A DNA stretch of 64,000 nt from Halomonas beimenensis. Its GTDB lineage: Bacteria > Pseudomonadota > Gammaproteobacteria > Pseudomonadales > Halomonadaceae. Below, one piece after another: positions 17,946 through 26,732 of this stretch. The DNA lies in assembly GCF_002549795.1 (NCBI RefSeq), contig NZ_CP021435.1, positions 3,968,001-4,032,000 of the forward strand. Direction: 5' to 3'. How positions within the stretch are numbered: the first letter of the stretch is position 1; each line of letters starts with the position of its first letter. The translations under genes were made by a program, and so were the position numbers. Under the pieces are notes generated by a model that saw only the letters and a program-made list of their open reading frames with translations, was not told the origin of the DNA and made no database searches.

Positions 17946-20023
17946 GCGACCTCGACGCCCCCGTCACGGACCTCAAGGGCGTCGGCGAGGCGCTGGCCAC
18001 CAAGCTGGCCCGGTTGCGCGTGGCCAGCGTCGCCGACCTGCTGTTCCACCTGCCGCTGCGTTACCAGGACCGCACCCGCATCACGCCGATTGCCACCCTG
18101 CGGTCCGGCGACGAGGCCGTGCTGGAGGGCGAGGTGATGGCCGCCGAGGTGGTCCATGGCCGCCGACGCAGCCTGCTGGTGCGCCTGCGCGACGCCTCCG
18201 GCATCCTGAGCCTGCGCTTCTTCCACTTCTCCCCGGCCCAGCAGCAGCAGTTCCGTGCGGGGACGCGGGTGCGCGCCTTCGGCGAGGCCCGGGCCGGCGC
18301 CACCGGCCTGGAGCTGTACCACCCGGAATACCGGCTGATCGGCGAGGGCGCGCCACCGATGGAGGATCACCTCACCCCGATCTACCCGACCACCGAGGGG
18401 CTGCACCAGGCACGCCTGCGCGCCTTGATCGACCAGGCCCTGGCCCGGCTCGAGGCGGCCCCCGAGGCGCTGCCGGAGTGGTTTCCCGAGTCGCTGAGGC
18501 GCCGTTTCGAGCTGCCCGAGCTGCACCACTGCCTGAGCGTGCTGCACCATCCCCCGCCGGAGACCGACCCCACGGCCCTGGCCGAGGGTCGTCATCCGGC
18601 CGGCCGGCGCCTGGCCCTGGAAGAGCTGCTGGCTCACCAGCTGAGCCTGCGCGAGGTCCGACTGCGCATCCAGGAGGATGGTGCCCCGCCGCTGCCCGAT
18701 GGCCGCGGCCTGCAGGCCCGCTTCCTGACCCAGCTGCCCTTCTCGCTGACCGGCGCCCAGCGCCGGGTGCTGGACGAGATCCGCGCCGACCTCGCGAGCG
18801 AGCGCCCCATGCTGCGCCTCGTCCAGGGCGATGTGGGGTCGGGCAAGACGGTGGTGGCGGCCATGGCGGCATTGTCGGCCATCGCCGGAGGTTGCCAGGC
18901 GGCCATCATGGCCCCCACCGAGATCCTCGCCGAACAGCACTACCGGGCCTTCCAGGCCTGGTTCGCACCACTGGGGATCGAGGTGGCCTGGCTGGCCGGC
19001 AAGCTCAAGGGCAAGGCTCGGCTCGACGCCAAGGCGGCGATCCTCGACGGCCGGGCACAGATGGTGGTGGGCACCCATGCGCTCTTCCAGGGCGACGTGC
19101 ACTTCCAGCGACTGGGGCTGGCGATCATCGACGAACAGCACCGCTTCGGCGTCCACCAGCGCCTGGCCTTGCGGGAGAAGGGCGAGGCCGGCGGACTGAC
19201 CCCCCACCAGCTGGTGATGACCGCCACCCCCATTCCCCGCACCCTGGCGATGAGCGCCTATGCGGACCTGGACGTGTCGGTGATCGACGAGCTGCCGCCC
19301 GGCCGGACCCCCGTGAAGACGGTGGTGGTGCCCGACGAGCGCCGCCCCGAGGTGGTGTCCCGCATCCGCCATGCCTGTGCCGAGGGCCGCCAGGCCTACT
19401 GGGTGTGCACCCTGATCGAGGAATCCGAGGCCCTGCAGTGCCAGGCCGCCGAGGCGACCCGGGACGAGCTGGTCGAGGCGTTGCCGGAGCTGGCCATCGG
19501 CCTGGTTCACGGCCGCATGAAACCCGGCGAGAAGGCCGAGGTGATGACGGCGTTCAAGGAAGGCGAGCTGGACCTGCTGGTGGCCACCACCGTCATCGAG
19601 GTGGGGGTGGACGTGCCCAACGCCAGCCTGATGATCATCGAAAACCCCGAGCGTCTCGGGCTCTCCCAGCTCCATCAGCTGCGCGGCCGGGTGGGCCGCG
19701 GTGCCACCGAGAGCTTCTGCGTGCTGCTCTACCATCCGCCCCTGTCGGAATCCTCCCGGCGGCGATTGACGGTGATGCGCGAGACCACCGACGGCTTCCG
19801 CATCGCCGAGGAGGATCTCGCTCTGCGCGGGCCCGGCGAGGTGCTGGGCACCCGACAGACGGGCCTGGCCCAGATGAAGATCGCCGACCTGGAACGCGAC
19901 GCCGACCTACTGCCCCGGGTCTCGCCGCTGGCCGAGGCCCTGCTGGCTCAGCATCCCGAGGCCAGCCGACCGCTGATTCGCCGCTGGCTGGGCGAGGAAG
20001 CGGGGCGGTATGGACAGGTCTGA
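17942..20023 (+). CDS. recG: ATP-dependent DNA helicase RecG
   Basis: RecG reverses stalled forks and branch-migrates recombination intermediates. The 693-residue protein has the N-terminal wedge/OB domain (about 1-160; HLPLRYQDRTR), Walker A GDVGSGKTVVAAMAAL at about 297-312, and DEQHRFGVHQR. Helicase motifs MTATPIPRTLAMSAY and QLRGRVGRGATESFC follow, then the C-terminal FRIAEEDLALRGPGEVLGTR. Length equals the E. coli enzyme. Its stop is followed within two bases by a 7-bp tandem array. Confidence 0.97.
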   Translation: MSDLDAPVTDLKGVGEALATKLARLRVASVADLLFHLPLRYQDRTRITPIATLRSGDEAVLEGEVMAAEVVHGRRRSLLVRLRDASGILSLRFFHFSPAQQQQFRAGTRVRAFGEARAGATGLELYHPEYRLIGEGAPPMEDHLTPIYPTTEGLHQARLRALIDQALARLEAAPEALPEWFPESLRRRFELPELHHCLSVLHHPPPETDPTALAEGRHPAGRRLALEELLAHQLSLREVRLRIQEDGAPPLPDGRGLQARFLTQLPFSLTGAQRRVLDEIRADLASERPMLRLVQGDVGSGKTVVAAMAALSAIAGGCQAAIMAPTEILAEQHYRAFQAWFAPLGIEVAWLAGKLKGKARLDAKAAILDGRAQMVVGTHALFQGDVHFQRLGLAIIDEQHRFGVHQRLALREKGEAGGLTPHQLVMTATPIPRTLAMSAYADLDVSVIDELPPGRTPVKTVVVPDERRPEVVSRIRHACAEGRQAYWVCTLIEESEALQCQAAEATRDELVEALPELAIGLVHGRMKPGEKAEVMTAFKEGELDLLVATTVIEVGVDVPNASLMIIENPERLGLSQLHQLRGRVGRGATESFCVLLYHPPLSESSRRRLTVMRETTDGFRIAEEDLALRGPGEVLGTRQTGLAQMKIADLERDADLLPRVSPLAEALLAQHPEASRPLIRRWLGEEAGRYGQV

Positions 20024-20024
20024 C

Positions 20025-20170
20025 AGCTGCAAGCTGCAAGCTGCAAGCTGCAAGCTGCAAGCTGCAAGCTGCAAGCTGCAAGCTGCAAGCTGCAAAGCAG
20101 TGTAAGCGACCGGGGCAAGCTACAAGGGGATTCCTTGTAGCTCGGCGCTTGTAGCTTGTAGCTCAGCGCT
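20025..20170. repeat. Ten tandem copies of AGCTGCA with a facing inverted partner
   Basis: Positions 20025-20094 are ten perfect head-to-tail copies of AGCTGCA, beginning two bases after the recG stop. From about 20110 to 20170 follow CAAGCTACAAGG, CCTTGTAGCTC and GCTTGTAGCTTGTAGCTCAG. The latter can pair with the array if G-U pairs are allowed, giving a very long hairpin between the convergent recG and the gene at 20169. The right edge runs into that gene's stop codon. Confidence 0.85.
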
Positions 20171-20525
20171 ACAGATGCCGCAGCAGGCTCTGCAGCTTCT
20201 GCAGGTCGCCGGCGTCGCCGACCAGGCGCACGTGGCCGGCCATCATGCCGTCGAGGAAGGCCTTCTGGGTGGGTTTGCGAAGTATGCGGATCGCGCTGTC
20301 GACGTCCTCGAAGCGCAATTCCAGGTCCAGGTCCACCGGCAGGCCGGGCCCCGTCTCGATGCCCTGGGGGGCCATCCGGTAGTGTCGGGCGATGCGGAGG
20401 TCCTCGGTGCCGATGCCCCAGTCGAGGGAGCGCAGTTCGGCGAGGCGCTCGCGGAAGGCGGCCTTGCGCTTCAGGGCCCGTTTGAGCAGCACGCCCAGCA
20501 CCCAGAGCATCAGTCGCAGCTTCAT
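20169..20525 (-). CDS. Conserved hypothetical protein, possibly SCP2-like
   Basis: A 118-residue protein starting with a hydrophobic/basic helix (MKLRLMLWVLGVLLKRALKR), followed by alternating strands and a C-terminal helical part (LDGMMAGHVRLVGDAGDL). The pattern of a weakly hydrophobic strand (VDLDLELRFEDVDSA) and a helix ending in VGDAGDLQKLQSL resembles SCP2/sterol-carrier-like small lipid-binding proteins, but I cannot confirm the family. A related gene sits between recG and HU in Pseudomonas as I recall it. The ATG at 20525 is preferred over one at 20561, which lies in the HU terminator hairpin. Its stop codon is supplied by the edge of the 20 kb repeat. Confidence 0.6.
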   Translation of the reverse strand: MKLRLMLWVLGVLLKRALKRKAAFRERLAELRSLDWGIGTEDLRIARHYRMAPQGIETGPGLPVDLDLELRFEDVDSAIRILRKPTQKAFLDGMMAGHVRLVGDAGDLQKLQSLLRHL

Positions 20526-20560
20526 CGCGATTCCGTCCGTGGGAAGGGAAGTGATCATCA

Positions 20561-20580
20561 CGGCCCGCCCGGGCGGGCCG
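20561..20580. terminator. GC-rich palindrome after the HU gene
   Basis: A 20-base perfect palindrome (CGGCCCGCC arm) lies directly after the HU stop on the minus strand. No T tract follows. It may limit read-through into the downstream hypothetical gene. Confidence 0.4.
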
Positions 20581-20589
20581 CGGGTCGTC

Positions 20590-20865
20590 CTACTTGGTGA
20601 CGGCGTCCTTGAGCCCTTTCCCCGGCTTGAAGGCCACGGTCTTGCTGGCCGGAATGGTCAGGGGTTCGCCGGTCTGGGGGTTCTTGCCGGTGCGGGCGGC
20701 ACGCTCGCGCACGGTGAAGGTGCCGAAACCGATCAGTGACACGTCCTTGCCATCGGAGACGCTGCCGGTGATTTCGTCGAGGATGACGTTCAGCACCTGG
20801 CTGGCCTTGTCCTTGGAAAGATCGGCACGCTCGGCGATCGCCGCGGCGAGTTCTGGTTTGCGCAT
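20590..20865 (-). CDS. hupB: DNA-binding protein HU
   Basis: A 91-residue histone-like protein. It has the HU/IHF start MRKPELAAAIAERADLSK, VSLIGFGTFTVRERAARTG and the DNA-binding arm GKNPQTGEPLTIPASK with the Pro that kinks DNA, ending in AFKPGKGLKDAV. The ATG at 20865 follows a perfect AGGAGG and gives the family length; a longer frame reaching 20964 is not conserved. The neighbours match the Pseudomonas HU gene beside rubB. HU versus IHF: the C-terminus favours HU; the exact alpha/beta designation is not determinable here. Confidence 0.93.
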   Translation of the reverse strand: MRKPELAAAIAERADLSKDKASQVLNVILDEITGSVSDGKDVSLIGFGTFTVRERAARTGKNPQTGEPLTIPASKTVAFKPGKGLKDAVTK

Positions 20866-20887
20866 ACAGCCCTCCTGGTGTGACTTC

Positions 20888-20909
20888 CGGCCGATGGTCC
20901 CATCGGCCG
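20888..20909 (-). promoter_or_regulatory. Hairpin in the HU mRNA leader
   Basis: A perfect 9-bp stem (20888-20896 with 20901-20909) with a 4-base loop stands about 13 bases upstream of the HU ribosome site. Its position suggests an effect on translation or RNA stability; this is inference from structure only. Confidence 0.4.
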
Positions 20910-21034
20910 CTTGTTGTTCGCTGGGTCGGAGATGAGACATCACTCGCATACGGCCCCTTGCCATGGCCGCCAGGCCCAGGTCGCGGCGATATGCGAATGA
21001 CGTGGCAACGCCGGGGGCGCCGTCGTTGACGACA

Positions 21035-22195
21035 CTAGCCTAGCAACGGCGGTGCAGCCCGCGCCAGTTCGACTTTCCGACGTACGCAGGCGCCTGTCAA
21101 CGCAAATCCGATCAAACGTCCGTCCTGATCCTCGGCCAGGGCGCTCAGGTCCCGCCCCTCCCCCTCGATCCGCCAGCGGTCCGGGGGCGAGGTCGGGGGC
21201 AGCGAGACCACCGGCAGCAACGGGGTCTTGACCAGCACCGGCCAGGGACCGTAGCTCACCGGGGTCGACGTGCCTGCCAGGGTCCGGGCCAACGCCTTGG
21301 CGCCGGCCTGAAGCGGCTGGACGTACATGGCATTGAGACCGTCGACGCAGGCCACATCCCCCAGGGCATGGATGCCGGGCACGGAGGTGGCGAGATGGCG
21401 GTCGGTGTGAATCCCCGCCGGCCCCACCGCGACGCCCACCGCCGCCGCCAGCTGGCTGCGGGGTCTCAGGCCGGTGGCAACCAGCACCAGATCGGCCTCC
21501 AGGGCCGTGCCGTCGTCCAGGGCCAGCCCGACCCGACTGCCGATGGCCGCCAGCTCCTGGACCAGGCGGCCGGTATGGAGCCGGATGCCGGCCTCGACGA
21601 AGGCCTCGCCCAGGGCACGTCCCAAGGGTTCGGGCAACAACCTGGGCAGGGGGGCCGCTTCCGGGGCGACCAGCTCGACCCGATGACCTCCGGCGGCCAG
21701 GTCGTTGGCGAATTCGCAGCCCACCAGCCCGATACCGACGATCGCGACCCGCGCCGGACGTCCCAGGGCCGCCAGGGCCCCGTGAAAGGTCCGGTAATCG
21801 TCGAGGTCATTGATGGTATGGACCCGGTCGGCCACCGCCTCGGGAATCGCGAAGGGCGGCTCGGGGACGGCGCCGGTGGCCAGCACCAGTTCGCCATAGG
21901 GCAGTCGTTCGGCGCCGATGGCGAGCGTTCGCGCCACGGGGTCGATGCCGTCGACCCGCGTGTGGGTGCGCATCACCACCCGGAGCGTCTCGGCGACTTC
22001 CAGGGCATCCCGGGCGGCCAGGCGCTCGGGAGGCAGCCGCTTGGCGAAGCCGGTGGAGAGCAGCGGCTTGGAATAGTCCTCGCCGCCGTCGGCGGTGATC
22101 AGGGTGATGGGGCGCTCGGGCTGCAGGGCCCGGACCTGGCGCACCAGGCCAAGCCCGGCCATGCCGGAGCCGATGATGGTCAGGGGAGCGGTCAT
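21035..22195 (-). CDS. rubB: Rubredoxin reductase-like FAD/NAD(P)H oxidoreductase
   Basis: A 386-residue two-dinucleotide-fold flavoprotein. FAD is bound by IIGSGMAGLGLVRQVRAL at the N-terminus and by SVPGIHALGDVA (about 275-286). NAD(P)H is bound by VAIVGIGLVGCEFANDLA at about 150. The C-terminal part (ALTGACVRRKVELAR) matches rubredoxin-NAD reductases. Pseudomonas has this gene (rubB) directly after two rubredoxin genes, in the same HU-rubB neighbourhood, but no rubredoxin is encoded beside it here. It would pass electrons from NADH to rubredoxin for alkane oxidation or oxygen defence; the partner here is unknown. Confidence 0.88.
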   Translation of the reverse strand: MTAPLTIIGSGMAGLGLVRQVRALQPERPITLITADGGEDYSKPLLSTGFAKRLPPERLAARDALEVAETLRVVMRTHTRVDGIDPVARTLAIGAERLPYGELVLATGAVPEPPFAIPEAVADRVHTINDLDDYRTFHGALAALGRPARVAIVGIGLVGCEFANDLAAGGHRVELVAPEAAPLPRLLPEPLGRALGEAFVEAGIRLHTGRLVQELAAIGSRVGLALDDGTALEADLVLVATGLRPRSQLAAAVGVAVGPAGIHTDRHLATSVPGIHALGDVACVDGLNAMYVQPLQAGAKALARTLAGTSTPVSYGPWPVLVKTPLLPVVSLPPTSPPDRWRIEGEGRDLSALAEDQDGRLIGFALTGACVRRKVELARAAPPLLG

Positions 22196-22309
22196 GGGCT
22201 TCCTCGCTGAGAGGGACGCGACGGGCCGTTATCGGACGGCCGCCACGGGATGGCGTCTCGGCGCGACATGGTACACTAGCCGCCCCCTGGATTGGATGCG
22301 GAGTGACCC

Positions 22310-22846
22310 TTGAGCAACGGCCCGGCTATCGTCCCCCGATGGCGACCCCTGGCGGCGGCCCGTCCGGCCATGAGTCCCGAGTGGTGGCGCTGGGTCGCCT
22401 CCCGCGACTCCCTCACCGCGCGGTTGACCGAGGCCGGGTACCCCCGCCGCTTCCGGGTGCGCCTGCTCGACCAGCGACTGGGCCGCCCGCGGCGAGACGA
22501 GGCCCAGGCCCTCGGGCTCAGCCCGACACGCCTGGCCTGGTTGCGAGAGGTCGCCCTGCATCTCGACGACCGCACCTGGGTGGTGGCCCGCTCGGTGGCG
22601 CCCTTGAACCGCCTGCGAGGCCAGCGCCTCGACCGCCTCGGCGAACGCTCGCTGGGCAGCTGGCTGTTCCGCCAGCCGGACCTGGAGCGCGGCCCCATCG
22701 AGGTCAGCGCCGACCCCGCGCCCTTCCGGGCCGCGCCCGGCCCCTGGGGACGACGCTCGGTGTTCCGTCATGGCCGCTTCGCGGTGCTGGTGCAGGAGTT
22801 CTTCCTGGAGGCCATGATGGATGACCTGGCCCTCCCGCCACGTTAG
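22310..22846 (+). CDS. ubiC: Chorismate pyruvate-lyase
   Basis: UbiC makes 4-hydroxybenzoate from chorismate, the first committed ubiquinone step. The 178-residue protein has [15 protein letters not shown], the core [20 protein letters not shown], a short [11 protein letters not shown] block and the C-terminal [10 protein letters not shown] with the catalytic-region Glu. I chose the TTG at 22310 because GGAGTGA lies 6 bases upstream. The first ATG (22370) would trim 20 residues and lacks a site. It is divergent from rubB and followed 37 bases later by ubiA. Confidence 0.9.
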   Translation: MSNGPAIVPRWRPLAAARPAMSPEWWRWVASRDSLTARLTEAGYPRRFRVRLLDQRLGRPRRDEAQALGLSPTRLAWLREVALHLDDRTWVVARSVAPLNRLRGQRLDRLGERSLGSWLFRQPDLERGPIEVSADPAPFRAAPGPWGRRSVFRHGRFAVLVQEFFLEAMMDDLALPPR

Positions 22847-22883
22847 CCTTGCCCTACTCCTTTCGACCAACCGAGAGACCCAG

Positions 22884-23777
22884 ATGGAACGTACGCTGAT
22901 GCGCCCCAAGGGGCTGGCCCGGCTGCCCGACTTCCTGCACCTGACCCGCCTCGACCGGCCCATCGGCACCTGGCTGCTGATGTGGCCCACCCTCTGGGCC
23001 CTGTGGGTGGCCGCGGAGGGCCTGCCGGAGCGCCATCTGCTGCTGATCTTCGTCGCCGGGGTCTACCTGATGCGGGCCGCGGGCTGCGTGATCAACGACT
23101 ACGCCGATCGCCACTTCGACGGACACGTCAAGCGTACCCGGGACCGCCCCCTGGCCACGGGCCGCATCGCCGAGGGGGAGGCCCAGGTGCTGTTCGGCGT
23201 GCTGGTGACGGCGGCCTTCGTGCTGGTGTGCTTCACCAACCTTTTCACCGTGATGCTTTCCCTGGTCGGGGTGGTGCTGGCCGCGGTGTATCCCTTCATG
23301 AAGCGCTACACCCATCTGCCCCAGGTGGTGCTGGGCGCGGCCTTCTCCTGGGCGATCCCCATGGCCTTCGGCGCCGTGCTCGGCCGGGTGCCGATGGAAG
23401 CCTGGCTGCTGTTCGCCGCCAACCTCGCCTGGACCGTGGCCTACGACACCGAATACGCCATGGTCGACCGGGACGACGACCTCCGGATCGGCATCAAGTC
23501 CACCGCCGTGCTCTTCGGCCGCGCCGACCGCCTGATGATCGGCCTGCTGCAGCTCGTCACCCTGGGGCTGCTGGGCTGGGCCGGCCAGCACCTGGGCCTC
23601 GGCGGCTTCTTCTGGCTCGGGCTCGCGGCCATGGCGGCCACCTTCGTCCACCAGCATCGGCTGATCCGCGGGCGGGAACGCGAGCGCTGCTTCCGGGCCT
23701 TCCTCAACAACCACTGGTCGGGGCTGCTGGTATTCGCCGGCGTGGCCCTGGCCCTCTGGCCCGGCCCGGGGAGCTGA
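22884..23777 (+). CDS. ubiA: 4-hydroxybenzoate octaprenyltransferase
   Basis: UbiA attaches the polyprenyl chain to 4-hydroxybenzoate in the inner membrane. The 297-residue protein has eight to nine hydrophobic helices. It carries both Asp-rich prenyl-diphosphate/Mg motifs: [20 protein letters not shown] at about 72-91, and [13 protein letters not shown] at about 191. The start [10 protein letters not shown] at 22884 is chosen over 22821 because it has a GAGAG site and the normal family N-terminus; the extra upstream residues overlap ubiC's end. It probably forms an operon with ubiC. Confidence 0.95.
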   Translation: MERTLMRPKGLARLPDFLHLTRLDRPIGTWLLMWPTLWALWVAAEGLPERHLLLIFVAGVYLMRAAGCVINDYADRHFDGHVKRTRDRPLATGRIAEGEAQVLFGVLVTAAFVLVCFTNLFTVMLSLVGVVLAAVYPFMKRYTHLPQVVLGAAFSWAIPMAFGAVLGRVPMEAWLLFAANLAWTVAYDTEYAMVDRDDDLRIGIKSTAVLFGRADRLMIGLLQLVTLGLLGWAGQHLGLGGFFWLGLAAMAATFVHQHRLIRGRERERCFRAFLNNHWSGLLVFAGVALALWPGPGS

Positions 23778-23797
23778 GCGAGGGCGACAGGCGACGA

Positions 23798-23848
23798 CTG
23801 TCACGGTATTGTCACAAGGACATGCTGTCATCGTCACCAACCTGTCAT
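23798..23848 (+). promoter_or_regulatory. Pho box(es) upstream of phoB
   Basis: CTGTCACGGTATTGTCACA at 23798-23816 is two 7-base PhoB half-sites separated by 4 bases. Further half-sites follow, CTGTCAT at 23825-23831 and CTGTCAT at 23842-23848. The spacing of 11 bases from one half-site to the next matches direct-repeat PhoB binding, so phoB-phoR is probably autoregulated. Confidence 0.85.
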
Positions 23849-23872
23849 TGACCTTGACCATGAGGCCCCGGG

Positions 23873-24562
23873 ATGACCGCCAAGACCGTTCTGATCGTCG
23901 ATGATGAGGCGCCGATCCGCGAGATGATCGCCGTGGCGCTGGAGATGGCCGACTATCGCGTCCTCGAGGCGGACAATGCCCAGACCGCCCACGCCATGGT
24001 GGTCGACCACCAGCCCGACCTGGTCCTGCTGGACTGGATGATGCCCGGCACCAGCGGCATCGAGCTCGCCCGCCGCCTCAAGCGCGACGAAAGCACCGCC
24101 GAGCTGCCGATCATCATGCTCACCGCCAAGGGCGAGGAGGACAACAAGATCCAGGGGCTGGAATCCGGGGCCGACGACTACATCACCAAGCCCTTTTCCC
24201 CCCGGGAGCTGGTGGCTCGCCTCAAGGCGGTGCTGCGACGTGCCACCCCCCGGGGCGTGGAGGAACCGGTGGAGGTCGAGGGCCTGGTACTCGACCCGGT
24301 CAGCCACCGGGTCAGCGTCGACGGCAAGTCCCTGGAGATCGGCCCCACCGAGTACCGGCTGCTGCAGTTCTTCATGACGCACCAGGAACGGGCCTACACC
24401 CGTGGCCAACTCCTCGACCAGGTCTGGGGCGGCAACGTCTATGTGGAGGAACGCACCGTGGACGTGCACATCCGCCGCCTGCGCAAGGCCCTGGGCGAGC
24501 CCCACCAGCAGCTGATCCAGACCGTACGCGGCACCGGCTACCGCTTCTCCGCCAAGGGCTGA
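23873..24562 (+). CDS. phoB: Phosphate regulon response regulator PhoB
   Basis: A 229-residue OmpR-type regulator. The receiver domain has acidic residues in VDDEAP, phospho-acceptor Asp54 in [13 protein letters not shown] and Lys in [16 protein letters not shown]. The winged-helix output domain has [29 protein letters not shown] and the C-terminal [10 protein letters not shown]. When phosphorylated it binds Pho boxes; several lie upstream of it and of pstC. PhoR follows one base after its stop. Confidence 0.97.
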   Translation: MTAKTVLIVDDEAPIREMIAVALEMADYRVLEADNAQTAHAMVVDHQPDLVLLDWMMPGTSGIELARRLKRDESTAELPIIMLTAKGEEDNKIQGLESGADDYITKPFSPRELVARLKAVLRRATPRGVEEPVEVEGLVLDPVSHRVSVDGKSLEIGPTEYRLLQFFMTHQERAYTRGQLLDQVWGGNVYVEERTVDVHIRRLRKALGEPHQQLIQTVRGTGYRFSAKG

Positions 24563-24563
24563 C

Positions 24564-25883
24564 GTGAACCGGCTGTGGCGACGAGAGCTCTGGAGGCTGG
24601 CGGCACTGGTCGCCATCGGCCTGCTGGTCGGCTGGCCCTTCGACGCCATCGGCCTCGGGGTGGCGGCGGCCCTGGGCCTCTACCTCGCCTATCAGCTGCG
24701 CCGGCTGCACGCCCTGCAGGAATGGCTGACCCACCATCCCCATGACGAGCCCCCCTCCGCCTCGGGACTCTGGGGCGAACTCTTCGATCGCCTCTACCGT
24801 TACCAGAAGGCTCAGCGCATCACCCAGCGCCGGCTGCGCGACACCCTGAGACGCATCCAGGAATCCTCCGAGGCGATGCGCGACAGCGTCGTCATGCTCG
24901 ACCGGCACGGCGACATGGAATGGTGGAACAGCGCCGCCGAGCGCATGCTGGGCCTGCAGCCCGCCCATGATCGCGGCCAGCACATCACCAACCTGCTGCG
25001 GGACCCGCGCTTCGTCGACTACTTTCACGCCCGGGACTACCGCGAGCCCCTGACGCTGCCCTCGCCCATCGACGAGCGGATGATCCTGCAGTTCCAGATC
25101 ACCCTGTACGGCGATGACGAGCGCCTGGTGATGGCCCGGGACATCACGCGACTTCATCGCCTCGAGGAGATGCGCCGGGACTTCGTCGCCAACGTCTCCC
25201 ACGAGCTGCGCACCCCCCTCACCGTGCTGGCGGGCTATCTCGAGACCTACGGCGACATGGCCGAGCAGCTGCCGCCGCGCCTGGCCCGCGGCCTGCAGCA
25301 GATGCAGAGCCAGACCACCCGGATGCAGAACCTGGTCAACGACCTGCTGCTGCTGTCACGCCTGGAGAACGACCAGGGCGGCCAGGACGACGCCCGCCTC
25401 GATCCGGCCAGCCTGCTCGAGACGGTGCGTCGGGACGCCGAGGCCCTCTCGGGGGGACACCACCGGATCGAGGTGGAGGTCACGGAGACAAGGGGCCTGC
25501 TCGGTTCGGAGAAGGAACTCCACAGCGCCGTCTCCAACCTGGCCTTCAACGCGGTGCGCTATGCCGGCGAGGACTGCCATATCGTGCTGCGCTGGCGCCC
25601 CTGCCGGGACGGCGCCTGCCTGGACGTGGAGGACGACGGCGAAGGGATCGACCCCCTGCATATCCCGAGACTCACCGAACGCTTCTACCGCGTCGACAAG
25701 GGCCGCAGCACCGCCACCGGGGGCACCGGGCTGGGGCTGGCCATCGTCAAGCACGTGCTGCTGCGCCACGACGCCCGCCTGGAGATCGACTCCAGGCCCG
25801 GCGAGGGCGCCACCTTCCGCTGCGTCTTCCCGGCCGGCCGCCTGGTCGACGACCGCCCCCAGGTCGACTGCCGCCGTGCCTGA
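24564..25883 (+). CDS. phoR: Phosphate regulon sensor kinase PhoR
   Basis: A 439-residue membrane histidine kinase. Two adjacent hydrophobic helices lie near residues 9-48, with a short loop between them as in other PhoR proteins that lack a large periplasmic domain. A PAS domain (about 100-195; SSEAMRDSVVMLDRHGDMEW), phospho-acceptor His213 in VANVSHELRTPLT, and an HATPase domain (DDGEGIDP, GGTGLGLAIVKHV) follow. The GTG at 24564 lies one base after the phoB stop, so the two are translated together. Signal comes from the Pst transporter and PhoU rather than by direct phosphate binding. Confidence 0.97.
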   Translation: MNRLWRRELWRLAALVAIGLLVGWPFDAIGLGVAAALGLYLAYQLRRLHALQEWLTHHPHDEPPSASGLWGELFDRLYRYQKAQRITQRRLRDTLRRIQESSEAMRDSVVMLDRHGDMEWWNSAAERMLGLQPAHDRGQHITNLLRDPRFVDYFHARDYREPLTLPSPIDERMILQFQITLYGDDERLVMARDITRLHRLEEMRRDFVANVSHELRTPLTVLAGYLETYGDMAEQLPPRLARGLQQMQSQTTRMQNLVNDLLLLSRLENDQGGQDDARLDPASLLETVRRDAEALSGGHHRIEVEVTETRGLLGSEKELHSAVSNLAFNAVRYAGEDCHIVLRWRPCRDGACLDVEDDGEGIDPLHIPRLTERFYRVDKGRSTATGGTGLGLAIVKHVLLRHDARLEIDSRPGEGATFRCVFPAGRLVDDRPQVDCRRA

Positions 25884-25900
25884 CTCGAGGCGTCGGCGCC

Positions 25901-26650
25901 TCAGCGAACCGGCGGTACCGGGGAGCCGGCCGAGGGGGCGAGATGCCGGTAATGCCGATCCCACATCAGCACCGCGCCGGCCACCGCCCCGGGCAGCAGG
26001 AAGAGGTTGGCCAGGGGCAGCCAGGTGATCAGGGTGACCCAGCCGCCGTAGCTCAGCGTCGCCCAGCGTCGCGCGCCGAGGCGCCGGCGCATGTCGGCGA
26101 AGGACACCTTGTTGTTGTCCATCGGGTAGTCGAGGTAGGTGATCGCCAGGGTCCAGGCCGAGAACAGCGCCCAGAGCACGGGGGCGATGAGGTTGAGCAC
26201 CGGCACCCAGCTGATCACGAACAGCACCGCCATGCGCGGCAGGATGTAGGCCAGCTTGACCAGCTCGCGCCCCAGGGCATCGACGGCGGCCCGCAGGAAG
26301 CCGCGATCGTCCAGCGGGGGCTGGCCGGTGACCTCGCGTTCGACCTTCTCGGCCAGGAAGCCGTAGAAGGGCGCGGCGATCAGGTGGGTCACCAGGGTGA
26401 AGCTGAAGAACACGATCACCACCAGGCTGATCAGGAACAGCGGCCAGATCAGCCAGGACAGCCAGTCGAGCCAGGCCGGTACCATCCCCATCCAGCCTTC
26501 CAGCCAGCCGCCGAAGTGGCTGAGGACATAGGCCAGCATGACCGCATAGACCACCAGGTTGGTCAGGATCGGCAGGAACACGTAGCGCCGCAGTCCCGGG
26601 GCATAGACCAGTCGGGTCCCCCGGCTCAGCGCCGTGAAGGCATCCAGCAT
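25901..26650 (-). CDS. cysZ: Sulfate transporter CysZ
   Basis: A 249-residue inner-membrane protein with about four long hydrophobic helices. It carries CysZ signatures: LDAFTALSRGTRLVYAPGLR at the start, LITHL-like VTHLIAAPFYGFLAEKVE, and SWVPVLNLIAPVLWALFSAW. A tail with YLDYPMDNNKVSFADMRRRL follows. It imports sulfate for cysteine synthesis. I prefer the ATG at 26650 because GGAGGA lies 10 bases upstream; an ATG at 26668 is in frame but has no site. It is convergent with phoR and downstream of phoU, separated by a strong hairpin, so it may be co-transcribed with the pst operon only weakly. Confidence 0.88.
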   Translation of the reverse strand: MLDAFTALSRGTRLVYAPGLRRYVFLPILTNLVVYAVMLAYVLSHFGGWLEGWMGMVPAWLDWLSWLIWPLFLISLVVIVFFSFTLVTHLIAAPFYGFLAEKVEREVTGQPPLDDRGFLRAAVDALGRELVKLAYILPRMAVLFVISWVPVLNLIAPVLWALFSAWTLAITYLDYPMDNNKVSFADMRRRLGARRWATLSYGGWVTLITWLPLANLFLLPGAVAGAVLMWDRHYRHLAPSAGSPVPPVR

Positions 26651-26677
26651 GAGTGTCTTTTCCTCCATCACGACGAC

Positions 26678-26708
26678 GCCGGCCGTCGCCCGCGGGGCGA
26701 CGGCCGGC
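26678..26708. terminator. Hairpin after phoU
   Basis: A perfect 13-bp stem (26678-26690 with 26696-26708) and 5-base loop lie between the phoU stop and cysZ start. No T tract is present on the minus strand; probable transcription or processing barrier at the end of the pst operon. Confidence 0.55.
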
Positions 26709-26732
26709 ACAGGAAGGGCCAGGCGAACGGGC

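Noticed and set aside
20025..20094. CRISPR array
   Set aside because: Units are 7 bp and head-to-tail with no spacers.
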